DNA of 30,298 nt from Actinomycetota bacterium (lineage in GTDB: Bacteria; Actinomycetota; Actinomycetes; Nanopelagicales; Nanopelagicaceae), in contig NSHZ01000007.1 in the NCBI GenBank assembly GCA_002737595.1, forward strand, positions 1 through 30,298, given 5' to 3'. Below, in pieces: positions 16,916 through 26,200 of the stretch. The translations under genes were made by a program, and so were the position numbers. The notes under the pieces were generated by a model, which was given only the letters and a program-made list of their open reading frames with translations, ran no database searches and had not been told where the DNA came from. The stretch's first letter is position 1. The number at the start of each line of letters is the position of its first letter.

Positions 16916-17595
16916 GGCTTGATGTTAGTAAGAACTTCCGGACGCTGAAGGGTTTTAGCGTTACCCACCGGCCATATAACGGCCACCGCGCGCCCAATCA
17001 CGTCGTCAAGAGGAACCATTCCCTTGCGGGGATCTTCTTGGTGATAGCGCGAGTCTTCACTCGCCCCTCGATGATCACCCATCACCCAGATACTGCCCTT
17101 GGGGACCTTTACTTCGAAAGCCAAGTCACTCGGAGTATTTCCGGGATAGATGTATTTCTCGTCAATGGGGACTCCATTCACGCTAAGGCGACCTTGCTTA
17201 TCACAACACTTCACCGTGTCGCCGGCTACTCCGATGGTCCGCTTTATTAAATCTTGGTCCGCCGGATCCGGAAGTAAACCAATCGCCACAAAACCATTCT
17301 TAATGCGTTGTCCAAAACTCACTTCATCAGAGAAGTAAGGCTCCGGCAACCAACCACCTGGGTCTTTGAAAACCACAATATCGCCTCGGCCTATTTTGCC
17401 AAGATGCATACCGAGCTTATTGACGATGACGCGATCATTAATCCGCAAGGTGTTTTCCATAGAACCCGAAGGAATATAGAACGCTTGTATAAGAAAGGCT
17501 TTGAGGATTACCGAAATGACAATTGCGGTCACAATGAGAACTGGAATTTCGCGAAGGAGCGAACCTTTGGCGGGTACTTTGAAAGGTAGCTTCAC
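16912..17595 (-). CDS. lepB: Signal peptidase I
   Basis: Signal peptidase I cleaves Sec and Tat signal peptides outside the membrane. The 227-residue protein has one N-terminal membrane segment (about 17-37). It is followed by the catalytic Ser45 in IPSGSM and the general base Lys118 in LIKRTIGVAGD. Box E is VMGDHRGASEDSRYH. It starts with GTG at 17595; no ribosome-binding site is present, but TAGTAT lies 7 bases upstream. It is followed by rnhB with a four-base overlap, and preceded by rplS, the usual actinobacterial order. Confidence 0.96.
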   Translation of the reverse strand: MKLPFKVPAKGSLLREIPVLIVTAIVISVILKAFLIQAFYIPSGSMENTLRINDRVIVNKLGMHLGKIGRGDIVVFKDPGGWLPEPYFSDEVSFGQRIKNGFVAIGLLPDPADQDLIKRTIGVAGDTVKCCDKQGRLSVNGVPIDEKYIYPGNTPSDLAFEVKVPKGSIWVMGDHRGASEDSRYHQEDPRKGMVPLDDVIGRAVAVIWPVGNAKTLQRPEVLTNIKP

Positions 17596-17602
17596 GGAGA
17601 AG

Positions 17603-17608
17603 ATACTA
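17603..17608 (-). promoter_or_regulatory. Candidate -10 box (TAGTAT) for lepB
   Basis: On the minus strand TAGTAT ends 7 bases before the lepB GTG, and the intervening CTTCTCC contains no ribosome-binding site. This fits an internal promoter giving a leaderless lepB transcript inside the rplS-lepB gap. A GAATTT at -35 distance is weak. Confidence 0.4.
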
Positions 17609-17646
17609 GTGCGCGCTAGGAAGCAAAATTCGAAATATTGGTGAGA

Positions 17647-18222
17647 TTATGCAGTGGGTTCTTCAGCAGCCGCAGCAGGTGCAGCAGCTTTTGCTACTAG
17701 TGCCTCAACTGCTGGTGCATCTGCTTGCACTTCTTCGTGCACGGCAGGAGCTTCCACCACGGCCTCAGCCACGGCCTCAGTAACCACGGGCGCGACCACA
17801 GGGGCAACTACAGCGTCAACTACAGGGGCGGCAATGATTGGAGTCTCCATCACGGTTTCTTCGATGAAGAGACCATCTTGGCCACGACGTTCGCGGATCT
17901 TGGCAGCCTTGCCACGAAGATCGCGGAGGTAGTAAAGCTTCGCGCGACGAACATCTCCGCGGCGAACGATTTCAAACTTCTCGATAACCGGAGTGTGCAC
18001 GGGGAAGGTGCGCTCTACGCCGACGCCGTAAGAGACCTTGCGAATCGTGAAAGTTTCGCGAGCGCCAGAACCTGAGCGACGAATGACGACGCCTTGGAAG
18101 ACCTGGATACGGCTCTTGGTACCTTCGATAACACGCACATGAACCTTGAGTTCATCGCCCGAGCGAAATGCCGGGATGCCAGAACGGAGGGTGGCGGCGT
18201 CAACCGCGTCGAGTACGTGCAT
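17647..18222 (-). CDS. rplS: 50S ribosomal protein L19 with a long Ala/Val/Glu-rich C-terminal tail
   Basis: L19 sits at the subunit interface. The core (about 1-116) is standard: [49 protein letters not shown] and [20 protein letters not shown]. Residues about 118-191 form a 74-residue extension of Ala, Val, Pro and Glu with internal near-repeats ([20 protein letters not shown]). Typical L19 is about 115 residues, so the tail adds over half its length. The ATG at 18222 has AAGGA six bases upstream. The same kind of tail is on S2 and S16 here. Confidence 0.96.
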   Translation of the reverse strand: MHVLDAVDAATLRSGIPAFRSGDELKVHVRVIEGTKSRIQVFQGVVIRRSGSGARETFTIRKVSYGVGVERTFPVHTPVIEKFEIVRRGDVRRAKLYYLRDLRGKAAKIRERRGQDGLFIEETVMETPIIAAPVVDAVVAPVVAPVVTEAVAEAVVEAPAVHEEVQADAPAVEALVAKAAAPAAAAEEPTA

Positions 18223-18299
18223 GATCGGTCCTTACTTCGAAATGAGGCGCTCGGGATGATTTCCCCGGAGCCCACTTAGTCTGCCACAGACCCGCGTCT

Positions 18300-18325
18300 A
18301 CCCCACAATCGGGGTGTTTTACCCC
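18300..18325 (-). promoter_or_regulatory. Mutually exclusive hairpins between trmD and rplS
   Basis: In mRNA order the segment holds GGGGT (18325-18321), ACCCC (18315-18311) and GGGGT (18304-18300). The middle segment can pair with either neighbour, with loops of 5 and 6 bases. The first arm overlaps the trmD stop codon and the last lies about 78 bases before the rplS start. No U-tract follows, so a simple terminator is unlikely. It may be a small switch controlling rplS or read-through from trmD; this is inference. Confidence 0.35.
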
Positions 18326-19032
18326 TCCTTGGGGAGGAGATCCGGCCTGACAGCTCGCGTGCGCTCTAAGGCTTGCGCCGAGCGCCACTGTGCAATCTTG
18401 CCGTGGTTGCCCTCGCGGAGCAGGGCGGGAACTTCAAGGCCGCGCCATGTTGCTGGCTTGGTATAGGCAGGGGCTTCCAAGAGTCCCGAGGTGCCGTGGG
18501 ACTCCTCCGATAGTGATTCGGGATTCCCAATCACTCCAGGAAGGAGGCGGGCGACTGCCTCAATGATGGCCATCGCCGCTACCTCGCCGCCGTTGAGCAC
18601 ATAATCCCCGAGCGAAAGTTCGAGGACTTCGGCGATTTCGGGGCGCGTGGCAAAGTGCTCTGCTACCCGAGCATCGATCCCTTCATAGCGCCCACAAGCA
18701 AAGATCAGCCACTCGGTGGCAGCAAGAGTTTCCGCGCGACGTTGATGGAAGAGCGCACCTGCAGGAGTGGTGAAGATCAAGGTAGCTCGGGTGCCGTCGG
18801 TGACACTTGCCAGCACTGCATCAATTGCTTCGCCCCACGGCTCGGGCAACATCACCATGCCAGCACCGCCCCCGTAAGGAGTGTCATCGACAGTGTGGTG
18901 GGCATCGCTTGTGTGATCACGCAAATTATGAATATTGATCTCAAGCACGCTCTTGCTCTGCGCTTTGCCTAGCAACGAGAGTGAGAGTGGCTCTAAGTAC
19001 TCCGGGAAGATGGAAATAACGTCGATACGCAT
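18319..19032 (-). CDS. trmD: tRNA (guanine-N1)-methyltransferase
   Basis: TrmD makes m1G37 in tRNAs with G36, preventing frameshifts. The 237-residue SPOUT-family protein has [13 protein letters not shown] at the start, [13 protein letters not shown] (substrate loop), [14 protein letters not shown] and the knot region [20 protein letters not shown]. Its ATG overlaps the rimM stop by one base (TAATG), indicating coupled translation. Order rpsP-KH-rimM-trmD-rplS is classical. Confidence 0.97.
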   Translation of the reverse strand: MRIDVISIFPEYLEPLSLSLLGKAQSKSVLEINIHNLRDHTSDAHHTVDDTPYGGGAGMVMLPEPWGEAIDAVLASVTDGTRATLIFTTPAGALFHQRRAETLAATEWLIFACGRYEGIDARVAEHFATRPEIAEVLELSLGDYVLNGGEVAAMAIIEAVARLLPGVIGNPESLSEESHGTSGLLEAPAYTKPATWRGLEVPALLREGNHGKIAQWRSAQALERTRAVRPDLLPKEG

Positions 19033-19538
19033 TACGCCTCCATCATCCCTACTGGCGGAGTAATTACTACTCGCCTGGCTTTAGTGTCCACTACCGGAAC
19101 TAATTCTCGAACGAAGGGAATGAGAAGTTCATCCATTCCTTCGCGGTCAATTGCCAAGAGATCCTGTGCGGGCAGATGGAGCACCTCGCGAATAATTCCG
19201 ACGTGGGTGCCGTCTTCTAATTCCACACGTGCATCAATCAATTGATAATCGTGGAAATCATCTTCATCTTCGCCGGGCGCATCAATATCTACCTCAGCCA
19301 ATAGGAGCGTGTTACGTAAGCGCTCCACTTGAGTTCGATCTTCAAAGCCTTCAAAAGTGAGCAGCATGGTGCCGGAGTGAAAACGTGCGCGGGCAATAGT
19401 GACTAGGCCTTGATCTGGGTCAGTAAAGAGTTTCGCACCGACAGCCAGACGTGAATCTGGATCATCGGTGCGTAGCTCTACTGTTGCTTCTCCTTTGAGA
19501 CCGTGTGCGCGACCTACGCGCGCGACCACGAGGAGCAT
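19032..19538 (-). CDS. rimM: Ribosome maturation factor RimM
   Basis: RimM helps assemble the head of the 30S subunit, binding S19. The 168-residue protein shows [20 protein letters not shown] at the N terminus, [20 protein letters not shown] in the first barrel, and the PRC-barrel part [19 protein letters not shown] through [20 protein letters not shown]. It follows the KH gene by 10 bases and overlaps trmD by one base. Confidence 0.96.
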   Translation of the reverse strand: MLLVVARVGRAHGLKGEATVELRTDDPDSRLAVGAKLFTDPDQGLVTIARARFHSGTMLLTFEGFEDRTQVERLRNTLLLAEVDIDAPGEDEDDFHDYQLIDARVELEDGTHVGIIREVLHLPAQDLLAIDREGMDELLIPFVRELVPVVDTKARRVVITPPVGMMEA

Positions 19539-19548
19539 CGTACTGGCG

Positions 19549-19800
19549 TTACTCAGGACGCGACTTGCCGCCGTCCACGTCGACTAGATCAACGCGAACG
19601 CTCTCACCGCCAAGTGCGACGATGACAGTGCGAAGGGCCTTTGCAGTGCGACCATTACGTCCGATTACTCGGCCAAGGTCTTCTGGATGCACGCGAACTT
19701 CAAGAGTGCGACCGCGACGACCATTGCGGTCGGTCACAGTGACATCGTCGGGATTGTCGACGATGCCCTTGACCAAGTGAGAGAGGGCGTCCTCAATCAC
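19549..19800 (-). CDS. KH-domain RNA-binding protein (KhpA-like)
   Basis: This 83-residue single KH domain protein has the RNA-binding loop GRNG at 47-50 in [16 protein letters not shown]. The N terminus ([18 protein letters not shown]) matches the small KH proteins encoded between rpsP and rimM in Gram-positive bacteria; KhpA in Streptococcus acts in cell elongation and division control. It starts at GTG 19800, overlapping the rpsP stop by four bases (GTGA). Confidence 0.95.
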   Translation of the reverse strand: MIEDALSHLVKGIVDNPDDVTVTDRNGRRGRTLEVRVHPEDLGRVIGRNGRTAKALRTVIVALGGESVRVDLVDVDGGKSRPE

Positions 19801-20486
19801 TCAGCAGCACCTTCTTCGGCAACTAGAGCAGCAGGTGCAGCTGGAGCAGCTGGAGCAGCTGGAGCAGCTGGAGCAGCTGGAGCAGCAGGTGCAGCTTCGA
19901 CAGCTGGAGCAGCAGGTGCAGCTTCCTCAGCAGGTGCTACTGCAACTTCTTCAACAGGTGCATCAGCAACAGGTGCTACTGCAACTTCCTCAACCGATGC
20001 TTCGACGACTGGTGCTGCTACAACTTCTTCAACAGGTGCTTCAGCAACAGGTGCTACTACAACTTCTTCAACGGGTGCCTCAGCCTTGAATGCTTTTGCT
20101 TCGAGCTTCTTCTTGGCAGTAGTCGCGCCATCCTTAGGTGCGTTCTCTGCATCTTTTACTGCTGCTTCAAAAGCAGCACGCTTATTGGGCTTTGGTGGTG
20201 CAACGCGAAGCGTTCCCTCGGCACCAGGAAGACCCTTGAACTTCTGCCAGTCACCAGTGACCTTGAGGATCGCGATGACAGACTCAGTAGGTTGCGCACC
20301 TGTCTTGAGCCAATGTTGGACGCGCTCGGAGTTAACCTCGATGAGCGATGGCTCTTGAGTGGGTGCGTACTTGCCTACCTCTTCGATCGAGAGACCGTTG
20401 CGAGCTTTGCGAGCGTCAGCAATAACAATGCGGTAGTACGGTGCGCGGATCTTTCCAAGACGCATGAGCTTGATCTTTACGGCCAC
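19797..20486 (-). CDS. rpsP: 30S ribosomal protein S16 with a 13-residue repeat and Ala-Pro-rich C-terminal tail
   Basis: The S16 core occupies residues 1 to about 95: [52 protein letters not shown] lysine-rich stretch (about 99-135) leads into four 13-residue repeats of the type [13 protein letters not shown] (136-187). A Pro-Ala-Ala triplet region (189-220) follows, ending in EEGAAE. At 229 residues it is more than twice the usual S16 length. The GTG start at 20486 has AAGGAG nine bases upstream. The tail is in frame and without stops, so it is probably real; its function is unknown. The next gene overlaps by four bases. Confidence 0.95.
   Translation of the reverse strand: MAVKIKLMRLGKIRAPYYRIVIADARKARNGLSIEEVGKYAPTQEPSLIEVNSERVQHWLKTGAQPTESVIAILKVTGDWQKFKGLPGAEGTLRVAPPKPNKRAAFEAAVKDAENAPKDGATTAKKKLEAKAFKAEAPVEEVVVAPVAEAPVEEVVAAPVVEASVEEVAVAPVADAPVEEVAVAPAEEAAPAAPAVEAAPAAPAAPAAPAAPAAPAAPAALVAEEGAAE
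19841..19885 (-). repeat. Five perfect 9-bp tandem repeats in rpsP
   Basis: The unit CTGGAGCAG (plus-strand reading) occurs five times without change at 19841, 19850, 19859, 19868 and 19877, within a longer degenerate array from about 19826 to 19925. It encodes the Ala/Pro triplets of the S16 tail. Perfect short units suggest recent slippage and possible length variation between strains. Confidence 0.9.
19926..20081 (-). repeat. Four 39-bp tandem repeats in rpsP
   Basis: The array encodes four copies of a 13-residue acidic unit ([13 protein letters not shown] type), with DNA period 39 seen from the shared CAACTTC blocks near 19943, 19982, 20021 and 20060. Copies are diverged, so this array is older than the adjacent 9-bp one. 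Confidence 0.85.
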
Positions 20487-20698
20487 GGGGCCTATCTCCT
20501 TGAAACTAGGGCGGCACTTGCTTCGCTTCGCCGTGGGGACAGCTTGCTTGCTTAATACCTAAATGGACATCGCCGGCGAATTGGTGAGAGGGCCAACTCG
20601 AGCGCGTTCGCCACGTAGTCTGCCATCCGAGGATGCCCAGCGCGAAATCGCTCTCGGGTCGCCAGTGGGTAGGCGGGCGAAAATCCAGTCAAAAAGGC
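20487..20698 (-). other. Intergenic region between ffh and rpsP
   Basis: The 212 bases contain the rpsP ribosome-binding site (AAGGAG on the minus strand) but no gene I can support. A TTGACT on the minus strand at 20692-20687 could be a -35, but no TANNNT lies at 16-18 bases. A promoter or leader for rpsP is expected here, though not located. Confidence 0.35.
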
Positions 20699-22219
20699 TT
20701 AACGACCCTCTTCGAGCGCCCGTTTTGCCGGGTTTCCGCTCTTGGACTTCTTCTTCTGTGGCGTCTGCTTGCCAGCGCCAAAACCACCACCGGCAGCGCC
20801 CATCCCCGGACCCATCCCCGGACCCATGCCCAGACCCATCCCCGGACCCATGCCTGAACCGATGGCGCCACCCATGCCCATGGGCATCTTCATCCCTGGA
20901 GGAAGTTGTGGCATTCCACCCTTGGCCATCTGGCGCATCATCTTCTGAGCGCCGGTGAATCGCTCCATCAGTGAGTTCACTTCGCTCACCTTGCGACCAG
21001 ATCCTTGGGCGATACGCGCACGCCTTGAGCCGTTGAGAATTTTGGGGTTCTCACGTTCCAACGGAGTCATTGATTGAATAATCGCCTCGACGCGGACAAT
21101 CTCATCGTCATCAATGTCTGCGATCTGTTTCTTCATCGCTGCAGCTCCAGGAAGCATCCCAAGGATCTTGCTCATCGAGCCCATTTGTTTGAGGCCCTGC
21201 ATCTGCTTCAAGAAGTCAGACAGTGTGAAGTCTTGGCCCGATGCGAACTTGGCTTCCATTGCTTCGATCTCATCGCCACCGATTGCACGCTTCGCTTGCT
21301 CGGCTAACGAGGCGACATCTCCCATGCCAAGGATTCGTTGCGCCATGCGCTCTGGATAGAAGAGATCGAAGTCGGAAAGTTTTTCACCACTCGATGCAAA
21401 CATGATGGGCTTACCGATAACTGATGACAGCGAGAGCGCGGCCCCACCACGAGCATCACCATCGAGCTTTGTCAGTACTACGCCAGTGAAACCCACACCA
21501 TCTCGAAAGGCTTCTGCAGTAGTGAGTGCATCTTGGCCGATCATTGCATCAACAACAAAGAGGATTTCGTCAGGGTTTACAGCATCGCGAATTTTGCTCG
21601 CTTGATTCATTAACTCTGCATCAACGCCAAGTCGACCGGCGGTATCAACGATCACAACGTCATGAAGTTTTGTGCGCGCAAGTTCTACACCGTCGCGAGC
21701 AACCTTAACGGGATCGCCGACTCCATTGCCGGGCTCTGGACTGAAGATAGGTACACCAACTTGCTTGGCAACTTGTGCAAGTTGTTCAACAGCATTCGGA
21801 CGTTGTAAATCACAAGCGACTAAGAGCGGCGTGTGCCCTTCGCGCTTGAGCCACATGGCCAACTTTCCGGCGAGCGTGGTTTTACCGGCACCTTGCAAAC
21901 CGGCAAGCATGATGACTGTTGGTGGACGTTTTGCAAGAGTGATGCGCCGGGCTGCACCACCTAGTACCGCGACAAGTTCTTCGTAAATGATGGTGATGAT
22001 TTGCTGGCTAGGGTTCAGCCCTGGAGTAACTTGCACGCCCACTGAGCGTTCGCGAACTTTCTCGACCACACCGTTCACTACAGAGAGAGCAACGTCTGCT
22101 TCTAGGAGGGCTTCGCGAATCTCAGTGCAGGTCTGTTCAATATCTTTGTCGCTGAGGCGCCCTTTGCCCCGAAGGGTGGCAAAGGTCTGCGAGAGGCGAT
22201 CAGAGAGTGAGTCAAACAC
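20699..22219 (-). CDS. ffh: Signal recognition particle protein Ffh with a Met-Gly-Pro-rich tail
   Basis: Ffh binds 4.5S RNA and nascent signal sequences and docks with FtsY. The 506-residue protein has the N domain (1-85) and the GTPase G domain with GLQGAGKTT (107-115), DTAGRLGVD, and TKLDGDARGG. The M domain (about 300-440) has SGRRARIAQGSGR-like 'GSRRARIAQGSGRKVSEVN' for RNA binding. From about residue 442 a Met/Gly/Pro-rich stretch follows (GPGMGLGMGPGMGPGMG), then a Lys-rich end. The start is GTG 22219 with no ribosome-binding site; TAGCCT lies 6 bases before it. Confidence 0.97.
   Translation of the reverse strand: MFDSLSDRLSQTFATLRGKGRLSDKDIEQTCTEIREALLEADVALSVVNGVVEKVRERSVGVQVTPGLNPSQQIITIIYEELVAVLGGAARRITLAKRPPTVIMLAGLQGAGKTTLAGKLAMWLKREGHTPLLVACDLQRPNAVEQLAQVAKQVGVPIFSPEPGNGVGDPVKVARDGVELARTKLHDVVIVDTAGRLGVDAELMNQASKIRDAVNPDEILFVVDAMIGQDALTTAEAFRDGVGFTGVVLTKLDGDARGGAALSLSSVIGKPIMFASSGEKLSDFDLFYPERMAQRILGMGDVASLAEQAKRAIGGDEIEAMEAKFASGQDFTLSDFLKQMQGLKQMGSMSKILGMLPGAAAMKKQIADIDDDEIVRVEAIIQSMTPLERENPKILNGSRRARIAQGSGRKVSEVNSLMERFTGAQKMMRQMAKGGMPQLPPGMKMPMGMGGAIGSGMGPGMGLGMGPGMGPGMGAAGGGFGAGKQTPQKKKSKSGNPAKRALEEGR
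20799..20854 (-). repeat. Short tandem repeats in the ffh tail
   Basis: Diverged 12-base units of the form CCCATCCCCGGA (plus reading) recur about four to five times, encoding Gly-Met-Gly-Pro groups in the Ffh C terminus. They are in frame and confined to the tail. Confidence 0.8.
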
Positions 22220-22225
22220 GAGTGA

Positions 22226-22231
22226 AGGCTA
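22226..22231 (-). promoter_or_regulatory. Candidate -10 box (TAGCCT) for ffh
   Basis: On the minus strand TAGCCT ends 6 bases before the ffh GTG, with TCACTC between and no ribosome-binding site. The 81-base gap after ftsY could hold this promoter, giving a leaderless ffh message. Confidence 0.4.
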
Positions 22232-22300
22232 CCCGATCGTAGAATGCAGGCTAAAACCTCGTGATTTTCAAGTTCTCAAAGCATTTTGAAGCCCGCGCTT

Positions 22301-23209
22301 CTAGGAAAGGATTCCTTCAACAAAAAGTTCAGCATCGAAGGGAGCAAGGTCATCGATTCCTTCGCCAAGACCGACAAATTTCACTGGAATTCCGAGTTCC
22401 TGCTGAATGGCGATGATGATTCCGCCTCGGGCGCTGCCGTCTAATTTGGTGAGGATGACGCCGGTGAGCGCCACGGCTTCACCGAAAACTTTTGCTTGTG
22501 TCAAACCATTTTGGCCGGTGGTAGCGTCAAGAACTAAGAGAATCTCATCCACCGCCGCACCTTTTTCAACTACCCGACGAACTTTCCCCAGCTCGTTCAT
22601 GAGGTCGACTTTGGTATGCAAACGCCCGGCGGTGTCGACTAGTACGAGGTCTGCGCCACTTTCCTTGGCACTCTTCACCGCGTCAAAAGCGATTGCTGCC
22701 GGATCGCCCCCAGGCTCGCCGGAAATAAGTTGCGCACCTGCTCGCTTCGCCCACGTTTCCACTTGCTCGGTGGCGGCGGCCCGGAAAGTATCTGCCGCAG
22801 CGATTACCACCTGCGCTCCTTCTTCGACTGCCAGGTGTGCAAGTTTTCCCACACTCGTCGTCTTACCCGCACCGTTGACGCCGACGATGAGCAGCACTCG
22901 AGGAGTTCCGTCAGCACTCTTACGCAATTCGATGTCACGGCTTTGCTCGCAAGCAAGTGCGGCGAGCAAAGTGGCCCTCAGCGCCTCGACCGGCTCATCC
23001 TTGCGAGACATACGCTCGCGCATATCAGCCAAGATCGCTCGCGTTGCAGTAATTCCCACATCCGCGCCAAGCAAGGTGGCTTCTAACTCGTCCCACTCCG
23101 CTTGATCTAATTTTCCGGAGGTGAAGATGGCACGCAGGCGACGACCAAACGTTTGCGAAGGCGCTAACTTCTCGCGACGGCGAAAGAGTCGACCCGAACT
23201 GTTAAACAC
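22301..23209 (-). CDS. ftsY: Signal recognition particle receptor FtsY
   Basis: FtsY is the membrane-associated receptor GTPase for SRP. From the GTG at 23209 it has 302 residues: a short basic N terminus (RLFRRREK), the N domain (about 20-95), and the G domain with GVNGAGKTT (110-118), DTAGRLHTK, TKLDGSARGG and GLGEGIDDLAPFD. The GTG overlaps the smc stop by eight bases and has GAGG about 12 bases upstream. The frame is open to 23266, so ATG starts inside smc (23266 or 23260) are possible alternatives. No N-terminal membrane segment is visible, unlike FtsY of many high-GC actinobacteria. Confidence 0.93.
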   Translation of the reverse strand: MFNSSGRLFRRREKLAPSQTFGRRLRAIFTSGKLDQAEWDELEATLLGADVGITATRAILADMRERMSRKDEPVEALRATLLAALACEQSRDIELRKSADGTPRVLLIVGVNGAGKTTSVGKLAHLAVEEGAQVVIAAADTFRAAATEQVETWAKRAGAQLISGEPGGDPAAIAFDAVKSAKESGADLVLVDTAGRLHTKVDLMNELGKVRRVVEKGAAVDEILLVLDATTGQNGLTQAKVFGEAVALTGVILTKLDGSARGGIIIAIQQELGIPVKFVGLGEGIDDLAPFDAELFVEGILS

Positions 23210-26200
23210 TTTCTGATTCAACCTCGCGCAGGCGCTGAGAAATAACTTCTGTAACACCATCGCCACGCATCGTTACGCCATAAAGTGCATCTGCAATTTC
23301 CATGGTGCGTTTCTGGTGCGTAATAATGATGAGCTGTGAGGAACTACGAAGCTCATCGAGAATACCTATGAGGCGACCCAAGTTCGTGTCATCAAGTGCG
23401 GCCTCAACTTCGTCGAGGACATAGAACGGACTAGGGCGGGCCTTAAAGATAGCGATCAAGAGCGCTACTGCGGTGAGCGAACGCTCTCCGCCAGAGAGCA
23501 GCGAGAGACGCTTGATCTTCTTGCCGGGCGGACGAGCCTCGATTTCGATACCCGTGGTGAGCATGTCATCTGGGTTAGTAAGCACCAGTCGACCCTCACC
23601 GCCAGGGAAGAGACGAGCAAAGACCCCTTCGAATTCGCGGGCCGTATCGATGAATGCTTCACGGAAAACGATTTCTACGCGCTCATCAACTTCGCGAATG
23701 ATCTCGAGGAGGTCGCGGCGTGTGTTCTTAAGGTCTTCGAGTTGCTCGCCAAGGAATTGCGCACGCTCTTCGAGTGCGGAGAACTCTTCCAAGGCCAAAG
23801 GATTTACGCGACCAAGGAGCACAAGTGACTTTTCTGTTGCACGTAAACGCTTCTCTTGCTCTTCACGCACGTAGGCAACAACAGGGCCGGGAAGAAAATC
23901 TCCAGCCTCATTCTCAATAAATGTCTGAACTTCCTTGTCTGGACCGTACTCATTCAGCAGAGTTTCGGCATCAACTCCGAGGTCTTCAAGCACTTTGCCC
24001 TCAAGTGCTTCAATCCGCAGGCGATACTCGGCACGCGCCACTTCATCGCGATGGACGCTAGTAGTGAGTTGCTCAAGCTCGGAAGCAAGTTCACGGGCCC
24101 GCAAACGGACTGCGAGCAATTCGCCTTCGCGTTCGGTACGCGATGCTTCTGCCTGTCCACGTTCATTTGCTGCTTGCGCGATTGATATCTCAAGTGCCGA
24201 CAGGGCTTCTTGGGCGAGCACAGTCACGGCGCGCGCAGTGACCGCACCAATGGCCCGGGCTTCGCGACGCTTTACCGCGGTTGCCCGCGCTTCACGTTCA
24301 GCTGCCGCATTGCGTTCCAATTGCTCCGCGCGCTGTCCGGCTGAGTGCGCACGTTCTTCACCCGTGCGAAGTGCTAAACGTGCATCCATCTCGCGCTGAC
24401 GAGCAAGTGCAACTGCAGAGCGGAAAGTTTCCAAGACGGCAACATCTGGTTCATGGTCCGTCGGCTCTGATTCAGCGTGCGAAAGTCGCTCCGCTAACTC
24501 TGCAAGGCCGACAAGGTCGCGTTCCCGCGCACTCAGCGCTTCACTAATTGCTTGCTCAATTCGAGTAGCTTCGGCATTTGCACTACGTACTGCTTGTCCA
24601 GCCAGACTCATTTGTTCAGCAAGTGCTGCCATCCGAGCATCTGATTCGTGGAGACGTGCCATAGCGGCATCTGAAACTTCTTGCGCACGCACTAGCGACT
24701 CGTTTGCACTCGCCAGTTCGAAACGAATCCGGTCGGCGCGATGAATAGCTTCTTCAAGCAGTGTGGTGGTGTCATCAATTGCAGCCTTGACTTCAATCAG
24801 GCTCGCTCGTTTGCTGGAACCTCCGCGGGCAATGACCGGACCAATCACATCACCTGTGCGAGTTACCGCGATGAGGCGATCATCGGTGCGACGTACAGCC
24901 GAGATGAGGTCAAGGCTTTCTACTAATACGGTGCGTTCAAGCAGCGCTTCCAAAGTTGCGGAAATATCTGCCGATGAGCGAATGACGTCGACGGCATACA
25001 CCGCACCTTGAGGCAGCGAAGGCCAGGAGGAACGAGGTGAGGATGCCCGGCCACCACCCACAATGAATGACGCGTTCCCAGCGTCGGCATCCTTGAGGTG
25101 ACTAATGGCATTGCTAGCAGCATCACTATCACTGACGGCGATGGAGTCAGCAGCATTTCCAAGCGCTGCAGAAACGGCTGCTTGCCACCCGGGCTCAACG
25201 ACGACGAGATTTGCAATAGAACCAAGCACTCCTCGAAGTTGTGCACCGAGAAGCACGGCGCTGCCATCCTTCTGGGTGGCGCTCATGCTCAGCGCCTCAA
25301 GACGAGCCTCGTGAGTGGAGCGATCGCGATCTGCGCGGTGCTCTTCCTCTTTCAGGTTTTCTACCTTGGCTTGGGCTTCAACCAAACGAGATTGTGCTGA
25401 ATCGTATTCGGCGTCAAGACTCACTTCGCCTTGATCATTACCAGCAACATGAGATTCCAGAACAGAGAACTCTTGTTGTGAATTGCGGGCCCGGGCGAGC
25501 GCCTCATCTTTCGTTGCCGTAAGTCGCGCAACTTCTTCTTCACTCGCTGCCGAACGTGTCTTGAGCGCACCTACTTCACCACGAAGCCTGGCGAGTCCTT
25601 CACGGCGATCAGCGGCAGCACGAACGGCCGCCGACACTGTTGTTTCTTCGCGCCGCAATTCGTCCTCACTCGTGAGGCGCGAAGTTTCTGCCTGGGCAAG
25701 ATCATTACGGTGAGCCTGTGTGGTAGAGAGTAATTCGGCTTCTTCGGCGCGCAAGTTCGCTGCCTCAGCTTCCATAGCTTCGGGATCACGTCCAGCCGCG
25801 CGGGCTTCATCGGCTTCCTCTGAAAGAAAACGTGAACGTTCGGCAGCTAGATCAGCAGTTCCGCGGAAGCGTTCTTTGAGGCTCGTGAGTTTGTAATAAG
25901 TCTCTTGTACGCGAGCGAGCAACGGGGCGTCAGCTGCGGCGGCGGTATCAAGCGCTGTTTCACGCTCATGGGTTTGTGCGAGTGCACCTTCAACGTCTGC
26001 TCTACGTTGGCGAAGCGCCGTTTCGTCGGCTACTTCCGCTTGCAGTGTCGATCGCATTTGTATGAGGTCATCTGCAAAGAGTCGCAATCTCGCGTCGCGC
26101 AGGTCGGCTTGAATAGTGGCTGCTTTCCGTGCCACCTCTGCTTGTTTACCCAATGGCTTGAGTTGGCGGCGAAGTTCTGCGACCAAGTCTTGAATGCGCG

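Noticed and set aside
19826..20085. Regular repeats resembling a CRISPR array
   Set aside because: Units are contiguous, have no unique spacers, and lie in frame inside rpsP.
19687..20358. A 223-codon plus-strand frame with Gly-Ala repeats
   Set aside because: It is the antisense reading of the rpsP tail repeats; the repeat makes frames stay open by composition.
22407..23105. A 232-codon plus-strand open frame opposite ftsY
   Set aside because: It is antisense to a well-supported gene, with Ser/Thr/Ala-rich composition and no recognisable domain.
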